Part shown: one piece after another, positions 60,063 through 64,000 of the stretch | Layout of the letters: every line of letters starts with the position of its first letter | Numbering within the stretch: position 1 is the stretch's first letter | DNA from: Microbispora sp. NBC_01189 | Lineage (GTDB): Bacteria > Actinomycetota > Actinomycetes > Streptosporangiales > Streptosporangiaceae | NCBI RefSeq assembly: GCF_036010665.1 | Contig: NZ_CP108581.1 | Coordinates: forward strand, 1,987,501-2,051,500 | Direction of reading: 5' to 3' | DNA length: 64,000 bases | Position numbers and translations under genes: made by a program | The notes under the pieces: generated by a model | Database searches by the model: none | Told to the model about the DNA's origin: nothing | Seen by the model: the letters and a program-made list of their open reading frames with translations, nothing else

Positions 60063-60422
60063 GTGCCCACCTACCAGTACGCCTGTACCGCTTGCGGGGA
60101 GCAGCTGGAGGCCGTTCAGAGGTTCTCTGACGACCCGCTCACGGAGTGCCCGGCCTGCCAGGGCAAGCTGCGCAAGGTGTTCTCCGCCGTCGGCATCGTG
60201 TTCAAGGGCTCCGGCTTCTACCGGACCGACAGCCGTTCGTCGAGCACGTCGACGACCACGCCCGCCACGACGGCGCCGTCGAAGTCCGCCGACTCGGGCG
60301 GCTCCGGTGAGTCCGGCGGTTCGGGTGGCTCGGGCGGTTCGGCCGCGCCCGCGAAGAAGGAGACCGCCTCGACCAGCACGTCGACGAGCACCTCCTCGTC
60401 GGGATCGACCGCCGCCGCCTGA
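60063..60422 (+). CDS. FmdB-family zinc-ribbon protein
   Basis: A 119-residue protein. Residues 1-45 form the FmdB/CxxC_CxxC_SSSS zinc ribbon (PTYQYACTACGEQLEAVQRFSDDP, then ECPACQGKLRKVFS), and VGIVFKGSGFYRTD follows. The last 65 residues are Ser/Thr/Gly/Ala low complexity. Function of the family is poorly known; it may be regulatory. The GTG start at 60063 has AGGAGGAG five bases upstream. Confidence 0.88.
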   Translation: MPTYQYACTACGEQLEAVQRFSDDPLTECPACQGKLRKVFSAVGIVFKGSGFYRTDSRSSSTSTTTPATTAPSKSADSGGSGESGGSGGSGGSAAPAKKETASTSTSTSTSSSGSTAAA

Positions 60423-60424
60423 GG

Positions 60425-60453
60425 TTGTCCACAGGGGTCTGATGTTGTCCACA
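60425..60453. promoter_or_regulatory. two DnaA-box-like sites before MTAP
   Basis: TTGTCCACA occurs at 60425-60433 and again at 60445-60453, 20 bases apart. It is the actinobacterial DnaA-box consensus. They lie between fmdB and the MTAP promoter (TAGGGT at 60493-60498). The surrounding GTTGTCCACAGGGG is itself duplicated. Confidence 0.6.
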
Positions 60454-60505
60454 GGGGCCGCCGGGCCGCGCCGGAGGCACGGCGCCGTTCGCTAGGGTCG
60501 GCCCC

Positions 60506-61312
60506 ATGGTCAATCGCGCAGACATCGGGGTCATCGGCGGATCCGGGCTCTACTCCCTGCTGGAGGACGCCCACGAGGTCGACGTGACGACGCCGTACGG
60601 CCCGCCCAGTGACACGATCTCCGTAGGCCGCATCGGCGGCAGGTCCGTCGCGTTCATCCCCCGGCACGGCCGCGGCCACACGTATCCTCCGCACCGCATC
60701 CCCTATCGGGCGAACATGTGGGCCCTGCGGTCCCTCGGCGTCCGGCAGGTCCTCGCGCCCAGCGCGGTCGGATCCCTGCGCCCCGAGATCGGCCCGGGCG
60801 CCCTCGTGATCCCCGACCAGCTCGTGGACCGCACCCAGAGCCGCGAGCAGACCTACTACGACGTGGGCGGCGCCGTCCACGTGTCGTTCGCCGACCCCTA
60901 CTGCCCCACCGGCCGGGCCGCCGCGACGGCCACGGCACGCGAGGCCGGCTGGGACACGGTCGACGGCGGCACGCTGGTCGTGATCGAGGGTCCCCGCTTC
61001 TCCACCCGCGCCGAGTCGCGGTGGTACGCGGGCGCGGGCTGGTCGATCATCGGCATGACCGGGCACCCCGAGGCCGTCCTCGCCCGTGAGCTGGCCCTCT
61101 GCTACACGACGCTCTCCCTCGTCACCGACCACGACGCGGGAGTCGAGGCTGGGGAGGGGGTCACCCACGAGGAGGTGCTGGCCTTCTTCGCTGCCAACGT
61201 GGAGCGGATGCGCACGCTGGTCTCCCAGGTGGTGGAGGCCCTGCCGGAGGATCGAACCTGCCCCTGCGGCAACGCCCTCGACGGCATCAAGCTCCCGATC
61301 GAGCTCCCCTGA
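60506..61312 (+). CDS. S-methyl-5'-thioadenosine phosphorylase family enzyme
   Basis: A 268-residue PNP/MTAP family-2 phosphorylase that splits methylthioadenosine (or a purine nucleoside) with phosphate. Landmarks: IGVIGGSGLYSLL, the phosphate-binding PRHGRGHTYPPHRIPYRAN, APSAVGSL, IEGPRFSTRAES, GMTGHPEAVLARE and LVTDHDAG. TAGGGT seven bases before ATG 60506 gives a leaderless start. A spermine/AdoMet salvage role is likely; purine specificity cannot be fixed by eye. Confidence 0.92.
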   Translation: MVNRADIGVIGGSGLYSLLEDAHEVDVTTPYGPPSDTISVGRIGGRSVAFIPRHGRGHTYPPHRIPYRANMWALRSLGVRQVLAPSAVGSLRPEIGPGALVIPDQLVDRTQSREQTYYDVGGAVHVSFADPYCPTGRAAATATAREAGWDTVDGGTLVVIEGPRFSTRAESRWYAGAGWSIIGMTGHPEAVLARELALCYTTLSLVTDHDAGVEAGEGVTHEEVLAFFAANVERMRTLVSQVVEALPEDRTCPCGNALDGIKLPIELP

Positions 61313-61325
61313 TGGTCGGGTTGTC

Positions 61326-61919
61326 ATGCGCGCCCTGAAACGGCTTCCGGTGCGCCGTCGCCGTGCGGTCGCCGCGATCCTCGCCGGGCTCGCGGCGGCG
61401 TGCGCGCTGTCGGCCGTACGGGCGCCGCGGGGCGTGGAGGTGCTCGCCGCCGCCCGCGACCTCGCTGGAGGCAGGCTGGCCGCCTCCGACGTGATGGTCG
61501 TACGGCTGCCGCCCGACGCCGTGCCCGCCGGGGCGTACGCGGCCGGCTCCCCGGTGACCGGCAGGGTGGTCGCGGGTCCGCTGCGCCGGGGTGAGCCGCT
61601 CACCGACGCGCGCCTCCTCGGGCCGGGCCTGTTCCGGTTCTCCGGATCACCGGAGTCCGTCGCGACGCCGGTCCGGATCGCGGACCCGGGCGCCGCCGGG
61701 CTGCTGTCGCCGGGGGATGTGATCGACGTCCTGGCGGCCTACGAGGAAGGCCCCTTCGAGGCCCGGACGGTCGCCCAGCAGGTCCGGGTGATCGCCCGGC
61801 CGCCGGGCTCCACGGACGGCGGAGGGCTGCTCGTGCTGGCCACGACTCCCGCCCAGGCCGCCGGGCTCGCCCAGGCCCAGGCACAGGGCAGGCTCTCGGT
61901 GACGATCCACCCCCGCTGA
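61326..61919 (+). CDS. SAF-domain protein, CpaB/RcpC-like
   Basis: A 197-residue protein with an N-terminal membrane anchor (RRRAVAAILAGLAAACALSAV, about 10-32), then a SAF domain (VEVLAAARDLAGGRLAASDVMVVRLPPDAVPAGAYAAGS, GRVVAGPLRRGEPLTDARL), and an RcpC-like C-terminal part (VRIADPGAAGLLSPGDVIDVLAAYE; VLATTPAQAAGLAQAQ). CpaB/RcpC proteins serve Flp/Tad pilus assembly, but no other tad gene is in view. ATG 61326 is 13 bases after MTAP, so probably co-transcribed. Confidence 0.82.
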   Translation: MRALKRLPVRRRRAVAAILAGLAAACALSAVRAPRGVEVLAAARDLAGGRLAASDVMVVRLPPDAVPAGAYAAGSPVTGRVVAGPLRRGEPLTDARLLGPGLFRFSGSPESVATPVRIADPGAAGLLSPGDVIDVLAAYEEGPFEARTVAQQVRVIARPPGSTDGGGLLVLATTPAQAAGLAQAQAQGRLSVTIHPR

Positions 61920-61923
61920 GCGG

Positions 61924-63045
61924 TTAAGGCAGGAGTGATCCGAGCTTGGGGTCGTACTCCCAGTGCCACGGCTCGAAGGGGCTGTGATAGGCCCAGTCGG
62001 GGTGGAACCAGCCATACTTCTTGCCGTTGGCCTCAAGCCAGTTGAACTGGGCGGATCGGAAGCTCTGCACGCCGCCGCAGAGGTCGACGGCGAGGCCGAG
62101 CCCGTGGTTGCTCTTGCCCGGCGTGGCCGCGAACCCGGGCCGCCGGTAGTAGACGGCCTGCTGCTCGCCGAGGCTGCGGTAGCTGTCGGAGATGCACATC
62201 GGCGCGCCGAAGCGCTTCTTGTAGGCGATGTTGAGGTCGGCGAAGGCGATCGCGGCGTCGGCCCGCAGGGTCTCCCCGCGCTGCGGGAGGGGGCACAGGA
62301 TGTTCTGGGGGAGGAGGCCGTTCGGATACTGCTCCGCCTGGGCGATCCGGGTGGGATCGCAGCCCCCCGCGCCTTCCGTCCCCTGGCCGATCTTCACGCC
62401 CAGCTTGACCAGCGCCTTGGTCAAGGACCGGACCAGAGTGGTGGAGCGCTTACGCATGATGGTGACCTGCGCGCTGAGCCGCGCCTCCTGGAGAAGGCTG
62501 GCCGCTCGTAGCTCCTGTGCCTCCTGCGCGAGCCGCTGCTGACCTTCGAGCAGCTTCGACGCCTCGCTGAGGACGGTGCTGTGCCCGGCGACCAGGTGCT
62601 GCATGTCGCTCATGCTGCGCAGGATGGCCGTGCCGTCCCCACCGGCGATGAACGGGCTGAGGCCCCCGACCGAGGGGTCCTGGTAGAGCGACGCCGCCAG
62701 GTCGGACAACGGCTTGCGCAGCCTGTTGAACTCGGCCGTGGCCTCCTGGAGGCGGGTGAGCTTGCCCGCGAGCTCCTTCTCCACACCCGCGAACTTCTTC
62801 TGCCGCGCCACCAGCGCCCGGTTCGCGTCCTCGATCGACTTGTAGGCCTTCTCAGCCTCACGCCGCAGCTCCGTCAGGGACGTGGGCTCCTTGCCGAGCT
62901 CGCCCGCCCAGACGGTGGCGTCCGTACGGGCGCTCGCGCCGACCGTCATGGGCACCGAGGCAGCCGCGGCCGTACCGGTCGTCGAGGCCAGCGAAGTCAT
63001 CACCGTGACGACCGCGATCAGCCCGGCCGACCGAGGAGATGACAC
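61924..63045 (-). CDS. secreted M15-family D-Ala-D-Ala carboxypeptidase with coiled-coil N-terminus
   Basis: A 373-residue exported protein: signal peptide to about residue 28, a long coiled-coil domain (about 55-215), then a VanY/M15 peptidase with zinc ligands in SNHGLGLAVDLCGG and PWHWEYD, plus ISDSYRSLGEQQAVY. Trims peptidoglycan stem peptides or acts in wall remodelling. The coiled coil resembles that of NlpC/P60 (RipA-like) wall hydrolases, where it regulates activity. The GTG start at 63045 encodes MSSPRS. Confidence 0.9.
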   Translation of the reverse strand: MSSPRSAGLIAVVTVMTSLASTTGTAAAASVPMTVGASARTDATVWAGELGKEPTSLTELRREAEKAYKSIEDANRALVARQKKFAGVEKELAGKLTRLQEATAEFNRLRKPLSDLAASLYQDPSVGGLSPFIAGGDGTAILRSMSDMQHLVAGHSTVLSEASKLLEGQQRLAQEAQELRAASLLQEARLSAQVTIMRKRSTTLVRSLTKALVKLGVKIGQGTEGAGGCDPTRIAQAEQYPNGLLPQNILCPLPQRGETLRADAAIAFADLNIAYKKRFGAPMCISDSYRSLGEQQAVYYRRPGFAATPGKSNHGLGLAVDLCGGVQSFRSAQFNWLEANGKKYGWFHPDWAYHSPFEPWHWEYDPKLGSLLP

Positions 63046-63183
63046 GCTCCGACTCCCCCGTTTGCGAACTCGTGACCTGGGTCAGGGACGCACGTTACTA
63101 CAGCGTCCGGTGGGCCGGTGCCCTGGTTCGCCCAAGCGCTATCGACCGATCACGTCGCGTTTGCGCCTTTCCAGCTCATGCGC

Positions 63184-63756
63184 CTACTGCCCGCCGCCCT
63201 CCCGGCAGGCATCCCAGAGCCAGGTGTCCTTCCACTCCGAAGCACACGCCGGGCGCTCTTCCCGGGGTTCCGGCTGTTTGATCGGCCGCCTCTTCTCCTT
63301 CTCCGGGGCGCTCCGGGGGGCGGCCTTCCAGACCCACCCGACAACCGGCGCGGGAACAGCGGGAAGCCGCACCAGCCCCTCATAACGACGCGCCGGCCCG
63401 TACGGCTCCGGCACCAACGTCGGGTCCAGCAGCGCTTTTGTCGTCTGCGCGGCCCGGTCGGCGTCCGCGAACGGCCGCGTTCCCGACGGCGCCTCGGCGG
63501 CCAGTCCCGGCCCGGCACTCCATACGCCACCGACAGGCTCGGTGATCAAAGGTTGGGCCTCATCCGCCAGGCCGCTCCGCGTACGTTCCCCGTAGCCCGC
63601 GAGATCGGCCACGAGCAAGCCTGAAGCCAGGATCCCCGGCGCGATCATCGCCGCGACGAGCGTCATCGATCGCCGCCCCAGGGATCCGCGTCGCATTACG
63701 GTCACAGCCAGCGACGGTAAGGGGGCTCCCTGGGGTGAGCGGCGACGAGTTGCCAT
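63184..63756 (-). CDS. hypothetical membrane-anchored protein, 190 residues
   Basis: One N-terminal membrane segment (SMTLVAAMIAPGILASGLLVADLAG, about 32-55) after a basic start (MATRRRSPQ), then an extracytoplasmic region with Pro-rich and charged stretches (KAAPRSAPEKEKRRPIKQPEPREER) and two cysteines near the end (ERPACASEWKDTWLWDACREGG). No family recognised. ATG 63756 is preferred over the frame start at 63801. Confidence 0.7.
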   Translation of the reverse strand: MATRRRSPQGAPLPSLAVTVMRRGSLGRRSMTLVAAMIAPGILASGLLVADLAGYGERTRSGLADEAQPLITEPVGGVWSAGPGLAAEAPSGTRPFADADRAAQTTKALLDPTLVPEPYGPARRYEGLVRLPAVPAPVVGWVWKAAPRSAPEKEKRRPIKQPEPREERPACASEWKDTWLWDACREGGGQ

Positions 63757-63862
63757 GCCTTTACCGCAGTTCGGCCGACCGATGACCACCGACTTCTCCA
63801 CCGCACCCCCGGGTGGAGGCGCGAGCGCCCCAACCTTTCGCTAGGCTTACTACCGCACACTT

Positions 63863-63935
63863 GCCTCCGTAGCTCAGGGGATAGAGCACCGCTCTCCTAA
63901 AGCGGGTGCCGCAGGTTCGAATCCTGCCGGGGGCA
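63863..63935 (+). tRNA. tRNA-Arg (anticodon CCU)
   Basis: Full cloverleaf: acceptor GCCTCCG with CGGGGGC (one G-U pair), D-arm GCTC/GAGC, anticodon arm CCGCT/AGCGG with loop CTCCTAA (anticodon CCT, codon AGG), T-arm GCAGG/CCTGC with loop TTCGAAT, discriminator A. 73 bases, CCA not encoded. Confidence 0.95.
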
Positions 63936-63952
63936 CTCACCAAATCTTCGGC

Positions 63953-63990
63953 ACAGGCGCCTGTCTCCGGCAGGCGCCTGTTTCGTTTCC
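63953..63990 (+). terminator. terminator after tRNA-Arg
   Basis: A perfect 11-bp stem (ACAGGCGCCTG with CAGGCGCCTGT), 7-base loop, then TTTCGTTTCC. Confidence 0.85.
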
Positions 63991-64000
63991 GGGACGTTCT

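Noticed and set aside
60425-60453. Paired DnaA boxes considered as part of oriC
   Set aside because: Only two boxes, no AT-rich unwinding region, and no dnaA, dnaN or rpmH nearby.

Overview
The window is chromosomal DNA from a very GC-rich actinobacterium, most likely a member of the Streptosporangiales (inference from codon use, gene order and gene content; no 16S rRNA gene is present to confirm it). The backbone keeps an order known from Mycobacterium and Streptomyces: pth-rplY-prs-glmU with a TetR gene beyond glmU, then ABC-F-ispE-rsmA-tatD-metG, rsmI/PMT, and galU-moeA-moaC-mogA-rimJ-sepX. Many genes appear to be translated from leaderless mRNAs, with a TANNNT-like -10 box 6-7 bases before ATG or GTG.

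Region by region. 1-10 kb is a surface-glycan and sulfate-activation block: an initiating sugar phosphotransferase, cysQ, cysD, cysN, a PAPS-type sulfotransferase, a GT2 and a WecG-type glycosyltransferase, with UDP-glucose dehydrogenase nearby. Together they could make and sulfate a cell-surface polymer and clear the PAP by-product. 10-15 kb holds pth, rplY, a Trp-codon leader peptide with attenuator in front of a gutted trpS, prs, glmU and tRNA-Gln(UUG). 15.7-17.8 kb holds a fatty-acid desaturase and a TetR regulator with a long charged helical tail. 18-22.5 kb is a polyphosphate block: ppk with a likely PHO box, a MutT1-like Nudix-phosphatase, and a CYTH-CHAD protein. Then follow a trans-aconitate methyltransferase/MarR divergent pair and a decayed IS200/IS605 element.

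25.5-31.7 kb is the most unusual part. Three paralogous secreted proteins have a trypsin/V8-like fold. Each is preceded by a perfect TGTGA-N6-TCACA Crp-type site at a similar distance, each has a near-identical leader, and each lacks the serine expected at the nucleophile position. 31.9-45.5 kb is housekeeping (ABC-F, ispE, rsmA, tatD, metG, rsmI). It is interrupted by a transmembrane Ser/Thr kinase whose extracellular part is an FG-GAP (integrin-like) propeller. 45.6-49.6 kb has protein O-mannosyltransferase, an unknown gene and a secreted FN3-CBM2 protein.

49.9-52.8 kb is a decayed integrated island ending in an integrase remnant beside tRNA-Ala(CGC). 52.8-57.8 kb is the sepX/glpR-rimJ-mogA-moaC-moeA(glp)-galU locus linked to division and polar growth in other actinobacteria. 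57.8-64 kb holds folate, K+/H+ antiport, FmdB, MTAP, SAF, VanY-type peptidase and hypothetical genes and tRNA-Arg(CCU). Short tandem repeats of 15-21 bp recur at gene ends throughout, and several accessory genes have lost their middle while keeping both ends.
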